From: Acidobacteriota bacterium
GTDB taxonomy: Bacteria; Acidobacteriota; Terriglobia; Terriglobales; Acidobacteriaceae
Direction: 5' to 3'
Length of the DNA stretch: 13,827 nt
NCBI GenBank assembly: GCA_019510535.1
Contig: JAEKKE010000186.1
Coordinates: 1 to 13,827 of the forward strand
Part shown: piece after piece, positions 1 through 6,781 of the stretch
Numbering within the stretch: position 1 is the stretch's first letter
Layout of the letters: each line of letters opens with the position of its first letter
Translations under genes and position numbers: made by a program
Notes under the pieces: model-generated
The model's database searches: none
Told to the model about the DNA's origin: nothing
Seen by the model: only the letters and a program-made list of their open reading frames with translations

Positions 1-29
1 CTCGCCTGGGCACAGCAACAACGCAACGT

Positions 30-1086
30 TCAGCCTCGCTGATCGCTGCCAAAGACAAGCAGCCGCTGTGCCGAGAAGCTCAGTAGAAAGAGCACGCTCT
101 CGACAAGGATCTTGGTGAGGACAACGTTCCAGCCAAACCCCTCAGAGAGTCCGCGAATGCCTCCATACGAGATGGCCGCCAGCAGAATCGCCAGAAGATA
201 GTAGCGCCACAGAGTCGAGGCGACCGATCGATGGCTATGAAAGACCAGCTTCCGGTTCAACGCAAAGTTGACGAGAGAGCTCAGCCGCCCGGCGATCATG
301 GCGGTGAGTACGTTGTGCGTCAACCAGAAAGCGAAGGTAAAGAACACCAGATCGAGACCCGCCGAGATCAGCGACGATGCGAAGAAGCGCAGCAGCACAA
401 AATAGATGCGCATCGAATCGCGAAGAGGCTGAAAGCTGGAGGAGCGATTTCCGTCGATATAGATGGTTTGAATCGGGATTTCGACAGGGTAAACCCCCTT
501 CGCGCTCAGGTGAGCGAGGACCGTCATCTCGTATTCATAACGTTCTCCCGGAAGAGCCAGAAGCTCGGGCAGCAGGGCGGAGGAAAAGGCACGAAGTCCG
601 GTCTGTGTATCGGTGACTTTGTGTCCGCTGAAAAAATGAAAGACAATCCTCGTCAATCTATTGCCCAATCGGCTGCGAAGCGGAACATCCCCGGAGAAGG
701 CGCGGCAGCCCAAAACCGCTGTTCGTGGATGAGGGATGAGTTCCCAAGGCTTCTGCGACGCGCACAATATCGCTTACCGCGTGCTGGCCATCTGCATCGG
801 CGGTTATCAAGCCGGAGAAGCCGGTCAGCTTGTCGAGAAAGAAGTTGATGCCTGTCTTGAGGGCACGACCTTTGCCGAGATTGACGGCGTGGCGCAGGAG
901 ATGAACCCTAGGAATCTGTTGCAGGGCAGCGAAGGCCGGATAGTCAGTGGCCGACATGCCGTCGTCGACGACAATAATCGCCCCAAACCCCGCTTCACTG
1001 AGTTCGTGAATCATGGGGGCAAGACCGGGCTCCAGCCGTCGCGCGGGTATAAGGACAGCCATCTGTGTAAGATCGGCCGCCGTCAT
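30..1086 (-). pseudogene. GT2-GtrA fusion glycosyltransferase (polyprenyl-phosphate sugar synthase type), frameshifted
   Basis: A GT2 enzyme of the DPM1-like kind would transfer a sugar from a nucleotide donor to polyprenyl phosphate on the cytoplasmic face. The fused GtrA domain is thought to flip the lipid-linked sugar. The N-terminal frame (1086 down to 658) carries the GT-A signatures: VVDDG near residue 40, NLGKG near 69, and DADGQH at about 97-102. The C-terminal frame (to the stop at 30-32) carries GDVPLRSRLGN, TDTQTGLRAF, a DSMRIYF junction and about four GtrA membrane helices. The frames join at a perfect 7-bp tandem duplication (727-740). Removing one copy gives one 349-residue protein reading ALGTHPRTAVLGCRAF across the join, as the family expects. 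The ATG at 1086 overlaps the TPR stop as ATGA, so translation is probably coupled. As written, only a 142-residue GT2 fragment would be made. A sequencing error is possible but unlikely for a 7-bp unit. Confidence 0.88.
727..740. repeat. 7-bp tandem duplication causing a frameshift
   Basis: GGATGAG occurs twice in direct succession (727-733 and 734-740) inside the GT2 part of the GT2-GtrA gene. Seven bases shift the frame by one. Deleting either copy restores a continuous frame with the family-typical spacing between the HP motif and LGxRAF. This is therefore very likely the causal lesion, arising by replication slippage and potentially reversible. Confidence 0.9.
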
Positions 1087-1871
1087 TTGGTGCCGGGCTT
1101 CCTCGGCGTAGGCGTTTGCTGTTGTTTCGCAATCTCCTCATTTGCCCATGCGATGTTGTTCTGTGCGAGGGTGAGGGTGGGGTTCAATTGCAAGGCCTTT
1201 CTGAACCAGTCCAGCGCCTGCTGCGGGTCGTGCTGGAACATGTAGGCAGTACCAATGTTGTTGGCAGCCAGTGGACCCTGTGCGTCATGTGAAGGAACGC
1301 GCTGCCATGCTGCTATGGCCTGAGCGTAGTCGCCGAGATGGAGGAAATTGAGGCCCTCTTCCAGATAGAAGGCCGAGTCCCTTTTTGCAGGCGCGATCTG
1401 CTCCTCATCGGCCAGGATCTTTTGCGTTTTACGAACCTCACCTTGCACCCATGCGAGATTGTTGCGAGCCAACTGGAAGTCCGGTTGTATCGCAAGCGCT
1501 TTTCCGCAGTCCTGGATGGCAATGTTGTAGGACATCAGCATCGTGTTAGCTGCACAAAGATTGTTCCAGGCGACGGCATTCCGCGGGTCTGATGCGACGA
1601 CTTCTTCAAGAAGAGGAACGGCCTTGCCGGGCTGATTCGCCTCGATCAGGTGAAGGGCCTGGTCGATGCGGGCGGAGATGGATTCGGACATTGGACCGGT
1701 GGGAGCACTCTTTGGCGTGGGATGGGGTTCCTGGGTCGAAGCCTGTGCCCGGTCTGGGAAGAGGTAGTAGCCGGTGAGGTAGTATGCCGGCCATACGAGT
1801 AAGACAGCGGCCACCGCGAGAGCACGCAGCCGCTCTGACTTCCACGAACCGAATTTACCGGGTGTGCTCAT
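1083..1871 (-). CDS. Membrane-anchored tetratricopeptide repeat protein
   Basis: This is a 262-residue protein with one N-terminal membrane helix at about residues 16-36 and no cleavage site, followed by a Pro/Ser/Thr-rich linker (about 40-62). TPR-type helical repeats follow, at about 66-97, 98-145 and 167-242. Each shows the AxxNL or AxNNI start and the ALxxxP end typical of TPRs. The TPR part probably lies in the periplasm and binds a partner protein. The start chosen is the ATG at 1871, which gives a clean signal-anchor. A longer open frame to 1994 would only add a low-complexity segment overlapping the upstream gene. The gap to the upstream GT-C stop is 22 bp, and the stop overlaps the GT2-GtrA start by 4 bp, so the three are almost certainly one operon. 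TPR proteins beside GT-C transferases may organise a glycosylation complex. That role is inferred. Confidence 0.85.
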   Translation of the reverse strand: MSTPGKFGSWKSERLRALAVAAVLLVWPAYYLTGYYLFPDRAQASTQEPHPTPKSAPTGPMSESISARIDQALHLIEANQPGKAVPLLEEVVASDPRNAVAWNNLCAANTMLMSYNIAIQDCGKALAIQPDFQLARNNLAWVQGEVRKTQKILADEEQIAPAKRDSAFYLEEGLNFLHLGDYAQAIAAWQRVPSHDAQGPLAANNIGTAYMFQHDPQQALDWFRKALQLNPTLTLAQNNIAWANEEIAKQQQTPTPRKPGTK

Positions 1872-1893
1872 ATTCCGAGGGACCTTGTCATCC

Positions 1894-3330
1894 TTATCTT
1901 GGATTGGAAGAGGAAGGCTGAGCCGGAGGCTCGCCGAGAACTGGTCGCAGCGCGAGGTCCTGCATACCTGTGTTGAGTAGATAGTAGCGGGCAAAGTTTA
2001 CGTCGCGTAATGCTGCTACTCCGAGGACGACACTTAGGATGCCCCATGCAAGCGGACTGCCGAGTGGTCGCATCATGCGATGGAGCTGTACGGTTATCCA
2101 GCCGCATCCTGCACCGGCAAGCATGCAAAGCGAGGAGTATATGGGAGCGGTATACCGCAGGTTCATCCGTTGGGAGACGACCTGTGCCAGGAGGAGCACG
2201 ATGCAGTATCCCGCTAGCGCGAACGGCAGACCGGCCTCGCTCAGGCTGCGGGCCTTGACTGCGTGATAGATTGCGATTGTGATACCTGCGAGTGCGCCGA
2301 CCGCCACCAGGGGGCAAACTCGAACGATCGCCGCAGGCAACATCCAGGCTGGACCCACGCTATAGGTTTGGTCGTATACATTCACGGCGGAGACTTTCTC
2401 TGCAATCCGCTGAAGGGTCACATATTTTCCCAGGCTCCCGAAGAGAGTTGCCAGGATGGCTGCTGTGACCATCATTGCCGCACCCAAGCTTACCGCGGCG
2501 CCCACAACCGTGAAACGATCTTTTCGTAGAATAGCGGCTCCCAACAGGCCGGTCGTGCAGAGGAGAAAGGCGATGCCGATGTTCTCTTTGGTCGAGAGCG
2601 ATAGTACGCCGGCGATGATGAAGGCAAAATAAGCACACAGGCGCGGCAGGCCACGTAATCCCGGGAGCTCGATTGCTAAAGCAAGCAAAGCCGTTGCGAG
2701 AAGTGAGATGACCGCTTCCTGCCAGGCTCGCCTGCCGGTCATCAGCTCAAATGGAAGAACAGCATAAAACAGGACGGCGATCACCGCCGCTATGGGTGAG
2801 AGATGGCGACACGTAGCGAAGGCTACGAGGATCAGGGTTGCAATGCTCGCGAGGAGTGAGAGTCGCGCACCGGCGAGTATTGTCCGGTCTCCGGTAATGT
2901 CCATATATCCCGCGAGGAGCCCGAGATACCCGACACGTACAGGGGAGGGTGCCATGCCGACTTCCATTGGGTTCCGGACAAGTTCCTCGCCGAGCATACG
3001 AAGGCCGGAGGCGCCCTGGTCCAGCAGGACGTTTGCCTGCCGGGTATAGGTTCTCTCGTCAGGACTGCGAGCGATCTCAGGCTCAAAAAAAGAAAGGCGA
3101 AGCAGGATTCCGGCACATACGATGATGAAGATCAGCCAGCCGGTAACGGGTGAGATCTTTGGGTGCCGATCATCGGCACGACGAAGCAGGATTCCGGCAC
3201 ATACGATGATGAAGATCAGCCAGCCGGTAACGGGTGAGATCTTTGGGTGCCGATCATCGGCACGAACCTCGGCGGGCGGAGTTGCCTGCAACGGCCCGGA
3301 GGGCGAACGCTGGCTCTTGTCGATAGGCAT
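1894..3330 (-). CDS. GT-C membrane glycosyltransferase, GT39/ArnT-like, with a duplicated first helix
   Basis: This 478-residue polytopic protein has roughly a dozen hydrophobic helices. After the first helix region comes SPDERTY (D91, E92), matching the acidic pair in the first outer loop that GT-C enzymes of the GT39/GT83 type use for catalysis. GRRAWQEA at about 190-197 and a TKEN motif further on also fit this superfamily. Such enzymes take a sugar from a polyprenyl-phosphate carrier and attach it to protein or lipid on the outer face of the inner membrane, so the neighbouring GT2-GtrA is the logical donor maker. Residues about 24-51 and 52-79 are an exact repeat encoded by an 84-bp tandem duplication, which doubles the first membrane helix. 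Without it the protein would be 450 residues. The ATG at 3330 is the first start after an in-frame stop; its ribosome site is weak. The acceptor cannot be told from sequence. Confidence 0.85.
   Translation of the reverse strand: MPIDKSQRSPSGPLQATPPAEVRADDRHPKISPVTGWLIFIIVCAGILLRRADDRHPKISPVTGWLIFIIVCAGILLRLSFFEPEIARSPDERTYTRQANVLLDQGASGLRMLGEELVRNPMEVGMAPSPVRVGYLGLLAGYMDITGDRTILAGARLSLLASIATLILVAFATCRHLSPIAAVIAVLFYAVLPFELMTGRRAWQEAVISLLATALLALAIELPGLRGLPRLCAYFAFIIAGVLSLSTKENIGIAFLLCTTGLLGAAILRKDRFTVVGAAVSLGAAMMVTAAILATLFGSLGKYVTLQRIAEKVSAVNVYDQTYSVGPAWMLPAAIVRVCPLVAVGALAGITIAIYHAVKARSLSEAGLPFALAGYCIVLLLAQVVSQRMNLRYTAPIYSSLCMLAGAGCGWITVQLHRMMRPLGSPLAWGILSVVLGVAALRDVNFARYYLLNTGMQDLALRPVLGEPPAQPSSSNPR
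3098..3265. repeat. Perfect 84-bp tandem duplication inside the GT-C gene
   Basis: Bases 3098-3181 and 3182-3265 are identical, with no mismatch seen in 84 positions, and they abut directly. The length is 28 codons, so the frame is kept and the protein gains a second copy of the segment from ADDRHPK through the first membrane helix to GILLR. Absence of divergence implies a very recent event, or an assembly artefact. Confidence 0.95.
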
Positions 3331-3441
3331 CGTGCGGTGTGCAGCCTCTGGCCCTGGAATCGAATACGTCAGCCATTATCACCCAGGTCCGGCTACATTC
3401 TCCCGATGCCGCAGCAGAGCGCATTGGGATCCGGAGTTTGA
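3331..3441. other. 111-bp gap between the GH29-like and GT-C genes
   Basis: No gene, hairpin terminator or clear promoter was recognised here. The gap could allow read-through from the GH29-like gene into the GT-C operon or hold a weak internal promoter. The sequence does not decide between these. Confidence 0.4.
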
Positions 3442-4494
3442 TTATGCCTTGGCCTCTCTCGGGAATGCTTTGTTGACAGCCATCAGTTGATCGAGATAGA
3501 CATCCCGGATAGTCCCGTCAAGCTCCACCGGGACATCCCAGGTGAAGGAGCCACCGGCGTTCAGGATATTTCCCGTGAAAGCCACCACCTGCTCGGAAGT
3601 GAAGCGGGGTGCACCGGAGCCCCACTTCTCGCCGAGAAAGCTGAGCATTTGGAGCTGTGTTCCATCAACCTGCCCCTTTTCGGCTCGGCGGATGGCGACA
3701 AATTCTGGTTTGTCGATCTCTCCGGCAGTGAAATCTTCTTCAGGAGTTACCGATAGAAAGCGATAGAGCACGCCGGGATTGAATGAGACGCAGGAAGCAG
3801 CATTTCCGGCCCGGGCGGCTGCTGCGAAGCTGGTGAAGTTGGGTGCGTCTGCGCTGCGATACATCGTATTTGGGAAGTAGCAACCATCGAACCACCAGCC
3901 GGAGACCTTCTGTCCCCACCGGCGAGACCACTCCTCAATAATCTGCTGCCACTTGCGTTGGAAGTTCTTGTTCGCATGTGGCCCGTTTGCCCACTCCAGA
4001 GCCGCAACGGCGGCCTTGTCCTGCGCGGGTGCACCGGAAGGCAGGTACACCATTAATTTGATGTCATACCGGCTGAGCGGCTCATAAAGGTCGGCTACCA
4101 GGTCGCGATGCGAGCATTTACTTGGACTGTTACCCACAATCCTGTCATAGGCTGCGTTGGGTGAGAGATAGTAGCCGGAGTTCTGGCCGATGCTGATCTG
4201 ATAGCGTCCCGCGCCCACGGAATGGAGGCGTCTCGCCATTGCCTCTACATCGAACCCATTTACCAGCTTGTTCCAGAGCTCGACGGTCATCTCAAGCTTG
4301 TGATCGCGCGCCTGCCAGTCTGACAGATAGTGGGTCATCACTCCCCAGCGGTAACGCTGGTCCTGCATCCACGCGGCCCGGCCGGCGAGAGGGGCAGCTT
4401 CTTTTTGTGCCGGTTGTGAGGCATGGAGCGACAGTGATCCCGCGGCAAGGGTGGCACTGCTGCTTACGAGGAAGTTACGGCGCGTGAGGTCCAT
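3442..4494 (-). CDS. Tat-exported GH29-like (alpha-L-fucosidase-related) protein
   Basis: This is a 350-residue protein. Its N-terminus, TRRNFLVSSSATLAAGSLSL, is a twin-arginine export signal, so it folds in the cytoplasm before secretion. The body resembles a GH29 TIM barrel: YRWGVMTHYL at about 48-57 sits where GH29 has FGxFxHWG, and GWWFDG at 199-204 matches the GH29 nucleophile motif, with D203 the likely nucleophile. The canonical KHHDGF motif is not seen; the equivalent region reads SIGQNSGYY at about 101-109. There is no C-terminal beta domain, and the protein is shorter than a normal fucosidase. It is best called a divergent GH29 relative whose substrate may not be fucose. AAGGAG (complement of 4499-4504) lies 4 bases before the ATG. 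It is divergent from a canonical fucosidase and could be co-regulated with it. Confidence 0.72.
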   Translation of the reverse strand: MDLTRRNFLVSSSATLAAGSLSLHASQPAQKEAAPLAGRAAWMQDQRYRWGVMTHYLSDWQARDHKLEMTVELWNKLVNGFDVEAMARRLHSVGAGRYQISIGQNSGYYLSPNAAYDRIVGNSPSKCSHRDLVADLYEPLSRYDIKLMVYLPSGAPAQDKAAVAALEWANGPHANKNFQRKWQQIIEEWSRRWGQKVSGWWFDGCYFPNTMYRSADAPNFTSFAAAARAGNAASCVSFNPGVLYRFLSVTPEEDFTAGEIDKPEFVAIRRAEKGQVDGTQLQMLSFLGEKWGSGAPRFTSEQVVAFTGNILNAGGSFTWDVPVELDGTIRDVYLDQLMAVNKAFPREAKA

Positions 4495-4540
4495 CTTGCT
4501 CCTTTGCGGACGTCATGAATCAACGCGGGTGAACTGACCC

Positions 4541-4570
4541 ACTATGGACCCCATGCAGATTGCCAGTCAA
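4541..4570 (-). promoter_or_regulatory. Candidate promoter for the GH29-like gene
   Basis: Reading the minus strand, TTGACT (4565-4570) and CATAGT (4541-4546) are separated by 18 bases. They match the primary sigma -35 at 5 of 6 and the -10 at 4 of 6 positions. The predicted transcript start is near 4534, giving a leader of about 40 bases that holds the AAGGAG ribosome site. This is a pattern match only. Confidence 0.5.
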
Positions 4571-4588
4571 TCCTCCTGTAAAAAATAT

Positions 4589-4604
4589 ATTTCACAAGTG
4601 AAAT
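4589..4604. promoter_or_regulatory. 16-bp perfect palindrome, candidate operator
   Basis: ATTTCACAAGTGAAAT has two 7-base arms that are exact reverse complements around a 2-base centre. It lies between the divergent GH29-like and fucosidase genes. It overlaps the end of a TATATT box (4586-4591), the best -10 candidate for the fucosidase, although no good -35 sits 17 bases upstream. It is also about 20 bases upstream of the minus-strand -35. The position fits a shared regulator that represses one gene and possibly activates the other. The cognate regulator is not in the window. Confidence 0.5.
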
Positions 4605-4638
4605 TCAAGCGTGATAGGCTGTGTGCGCTCAGAAGAGT

Positions 4639-4644
4639 AGGGAG
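4639..4644 (+). promoter_or_regulatory. Ribosome binding site favouring a GTG start
   Basis: AGGGAG lies 7 bases before the in-frame GTG at 4652, an ideal spacing. The in-frame ATGs at 4658 and 4661 would be 13 and 16 bases away. This favours the GTG and argues against the far upstream ATG at 4544. Confidence 0.55.
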
Positions 4645-4651
4645 TTTGTGT

Positions 4652-6613
4652 GTGCGCATGATGTTCAGCGTTCGAGGTGCTTTGGGTATGCGAGGTTTTG
4701 TCCGGTCTGTCTGCTGTTCGTCCGCCATGGTTTTGGCGCTGCATGCTGTGGGGTACGCGCAACACATGACGCCGGATGAAGCACAGCGGCAACTGGACAC
4801 GGGCAATGAGCCGATGAAGGTCGGCGATGCCGCTCCTAAGGATGCTGCCGCGGTTAAAGATGCGACTTCAGGTTGGTATGCAGCCTCGCTGAAGACGCGG
4901 GATCAGCGGCTGGAGTGGTGGAGGGAGGCCCGGTTTGGATGCTTTGTGCACTGGGGAGCCTACTCCGTTCTCGGGGGAGAGTGGAAAGATCGTCCGAATC
5001 CTGGATACGCCGAACACATCATGCGGGTGAACCGCATTCCGGTGGAGACCTACAAGAATGAGGTTGCCGCCAAATTTCATCCCGATGCGTACGACGCAAA
5101 GTCTTGGGTACGGCAGATGAAGGCTGCCGGCATGGAATACGTCATCATCACGTCGAAGCACCACGACGGGTTTGCCATCTGGCCTTCGGAGGTGAACAAG
5201 TACAACATTCGCGATGTTGCACACTTCCAGCGCGATCCTTTGAAGGAGCTCGTGGATGCCGCCCGTGCAGAAGGTCTGCACGTCGGCTTCTATTACTCGC
5301 ATGCCTTCGATTGGGAAGACCCCAATGCTCCAGGAAACGACTGGGACTATACCAATCCGGCCGGCGACAAGGGACTCTTTGGTGGGCTCAACTGGTACAA
5401 CGCGCATCCGGAGCTGGTAGCCAAGGTCGATAAGTACATCGATGGAAAAGCGATTCCCCAACTGAAGGAGCTCATTTCCAGATATCACCCGGACATCCTC
5501 TGGTTCGATACCCCCAGCAAGCTGCCTTTTTACGAGCAGGCGAGGATTGTGAAGGCGGTCCGCGAGGCTGATCCCAATGTGGTGATCAACGGACGCGCCG
5601 CCCGGACCAAAGGCGTGAATCTCGGAGACTACCTGGACACGGCCGATCGTCCTGAGGAATTGCGGCCGACCCCGGGAGACTGGGAGGCAATTCCGACAAC
5701 GAACGAGTCATACGGCTATGACAAGCTCGACCCGGTTCATAAGCCGGTACCGTACTTCGTCCAATTGCTGGCGAAGACCTCCGCAAAGGGTGGCAACATT
5801 CTGTTGAACATCGGACCGAAGGGAGACGGAACCATCGACCCGCCTGACGCGGAGATCCTGGCCGGCATCGGAAAGTGGATGGCGGTGAATGGAGAAAGCA
5901 TTCACGGTACCGAGAGAACTCCGTTAGACCGCCAGGCTTGGGGAGACTCCACCGTCAAGGGAAACACCCTGTACCTGCATGTCATGAACTGGCCATCTGA
6001 CGGAAAGCTCCTTGTCGGGGGACTGAGCAGTAAGGTGACGCAGGCTTATCTGCTGAGCGATAGCGCAAAGCATCCTTTGAAGACTGCCGTGGAAGGAAAT
6101 GACCTGCTGGTGCATGTCCCGGCAACGGCTCCGGACTCGGTTGATACGGTCATAGTGCTAAGGACCGAAGGCCCTGTTCGCGGGCAGATGGGACGGCTAC
6201 TGCAGGCGACGTCAGGGCCGAACCGGCTTCTGGGCTTCGATGCCGCTGCGCATGGAGCTGGCTTTGTCTATGGCGACGGCAAGACTGCCCAGTACTTCGT
6301 CGATGGGTTAGAGAAGGCCGGGAACTCCTTGACCTGGAATGTCCGTTCGGACAAAGCGCGACGGTACGAGGTTGAGGTGAAGTACTCGACTCCGAAGGAC
6401 TCCAATCCCACGGGAGGAAAGTTCGTAGTGAAGATGGGCGACCATGTTCTGACCGTTCCCATGGAAGCGACCCCCGGTCCGAAGCAGATCAAGACCGCAA
6501 ATGCCGGAACATTTGAGATCGCATCAGGAAGCCTGCAGGACATCACGGTTACCGCGGAAGGGTCTGCGGAACCCGTGCATTTCTTTGAGTTAAATCTGAA
6601 GCCGGTGAAGTAG
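4652..6613 (+). CDS. Secreted alpha-L-fucosidase, family GH29
   Basis: The enzyme hydrolyses terminal alpha-L-fucosyl residues by a retaining mechanism. Numbered from the GTG at 4652, it has 653 residues. A Sec signal peptide ends near GYAQ at about 32-37. The barrel carries the family motifs RFGCFVHWG (about 94-103), GMEYVIITSKHHDGF (about 160-174) and ILWFDT (about 282-287), whose Asp at about 286 is the predicted nucleophile. NILLNIGPKGDG (about 382-393) closes the catalytic domain. A beta-rich domain follows (about 430-505), then a separate C-terminal beta-sandwich (about 525-653), possibly carbohydrate binding. The product probably acts in the periplasm or outside the cell. A hairpin just after the stop fits a single-gene unit. 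The family assignment is firm, the polysaccharide target is unknown, and the exact start is uncertain between 4652, 4658, 4661 and 4688. Confidence 0.93.
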   Translation: MRMMFSVRGALGMRGFVRSVCCSSAMVLALHAVGYAQHMTPDEAQRQLDTGNEPMKVGDAAPKDAAAVKDATSGWYAASLKTRDQRLEWWREARFGCFVHWGAYSVLGGEWKDRPNPGYAEHIMRVNRIPVETYKNEVAAKFHPDAYDAKSWVRQMKAAGMEYVIITSKHHDGFAIWPSEVNKYNIRDVAHFQRDPLKELVDAARAEGLHVGFYYSHAFDWEDPNAPGNDWDYTNPAGDKGLFGGLNWYNAHPELVAKVDKYIDGKAIPQLKELISRYHPDILWFDTPSKLPFYEQARIVKAVREADPNVVINGRAARTKGVNLGDYLDTADRPEELRPTPGDWEAIPTTNESYGYDKLDPVHKPVPYFVQLLAKTSAKGGNILLNIGPKGDGTIDPPDAEILAGIGKWMAVNGESIHGTERTPLDRQAWGDSTVKGNTLYLHVMNWPSDGKLLVGGLSSKVTQAYLLSDSAKHPLKTAVEGNDLLVHVPATAPDSVDTVIVLRTEGPVRGQMGRLLQATSGPNRLLGFDAAAHGAGFVYGDGKTAQYFVDGLEKAGNSLTWNVRSDKARRYEVEVKYSTPKDSNPTGGKFVVKMGDHVLTVPMEATPGPKQIKTANAGTFEIASGSLQDITVTAEGSAEPVHFFELNLKPVK

Positions 6614-6623
6614 AAGAAACCGG

Positions 6624-6665
6624 GCCTGGTCGTTGCAGAGCCTTGCGGGGCTGTGATGACCAGGC
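6624..6665 (+). terminator. Hairpin downstream of the fucosidase gene
   Basis: GCCTGGTC (6624-6631) pairs perfectly with GACCAGGC (6658-6665). An inner AGCC/GGCT helix extends the stem. It begins 10 bases after the stop codon. A short T-run (TTTT) follows only about 8 bases past the stem and belongs to the adjacent repeat, so intrinsic termination is plausible but not textbook. It could act in both directions between the convergent genes. Confidence 0.55.
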
Positions 6666-6781
6666 TAGAGCATTTTCGCTGTTGCTGGGTAGCCCGGAAG
6701 GGGAGTGCAGCGGCGTTTCCATTGCGGAAAACGCCCATAGATACGGAAGCCCTACTCTACACCCACAGGGAAAATGCTCTA
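6666..6781. mobile_element. 116-bp MITE-like palindromic element
   Basis: TAGAGCATTTTC (6666-6677) and its exact reverse complement GAAAATGCTCTA (6770-6781) bound a non-coding 116-bp segment. The arms stay partly complementary inward (a CTGT block, then GTAG). The centre is a strong hairpin (6712-6735) in which GGCGTTTCC pairs with GGAAAACGCC around ATTGC. Perfect ends, an overall foldback and lack of coding content fit a miniature inverted-repeat element or a bacterial interspersed mosaic repeat. If the outer TA is a target duplication, an IS630/Tc1-type transposase would be the mobiliser; this is inferred. The right end reaches into the CGNR gene and forms its stop codon. Confidence 0.7.

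Noticed and set aside
1..29. Left edge of the window
   Set aside because: Too short to interpret; no feature seen beyond the stop codon of the GT2-GtrA gene.
231..848. Long plus-strand open frame opposite the GT2-GtrA gene
   Set aside because: It is antisense to a recognisable glycosyltransferase, is rich in Arg/Gln as expected of a shadow frame, and shows no family motif.
1872..1994. Upstream extension of the TPR protein
   Set aside because: The extra 41 residues overlap the 3' end of the GT-C gene in another frame, while the ATG at 1871 begins a normal signal-anchor.
3098..3265. Reading the 84-bp repeat as part of a CRISPR or minisatellite array
   Set aside because: There are only two abutting copies inside a coding frame and no spacers.
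4544..4651. ATG at 4544 as the fucosidase start
   Set aside because: It would place about 36 unusual residues, encoded by the promoter and palindrome, before the signal peptide. A good ribosome site favours GTG 4652.
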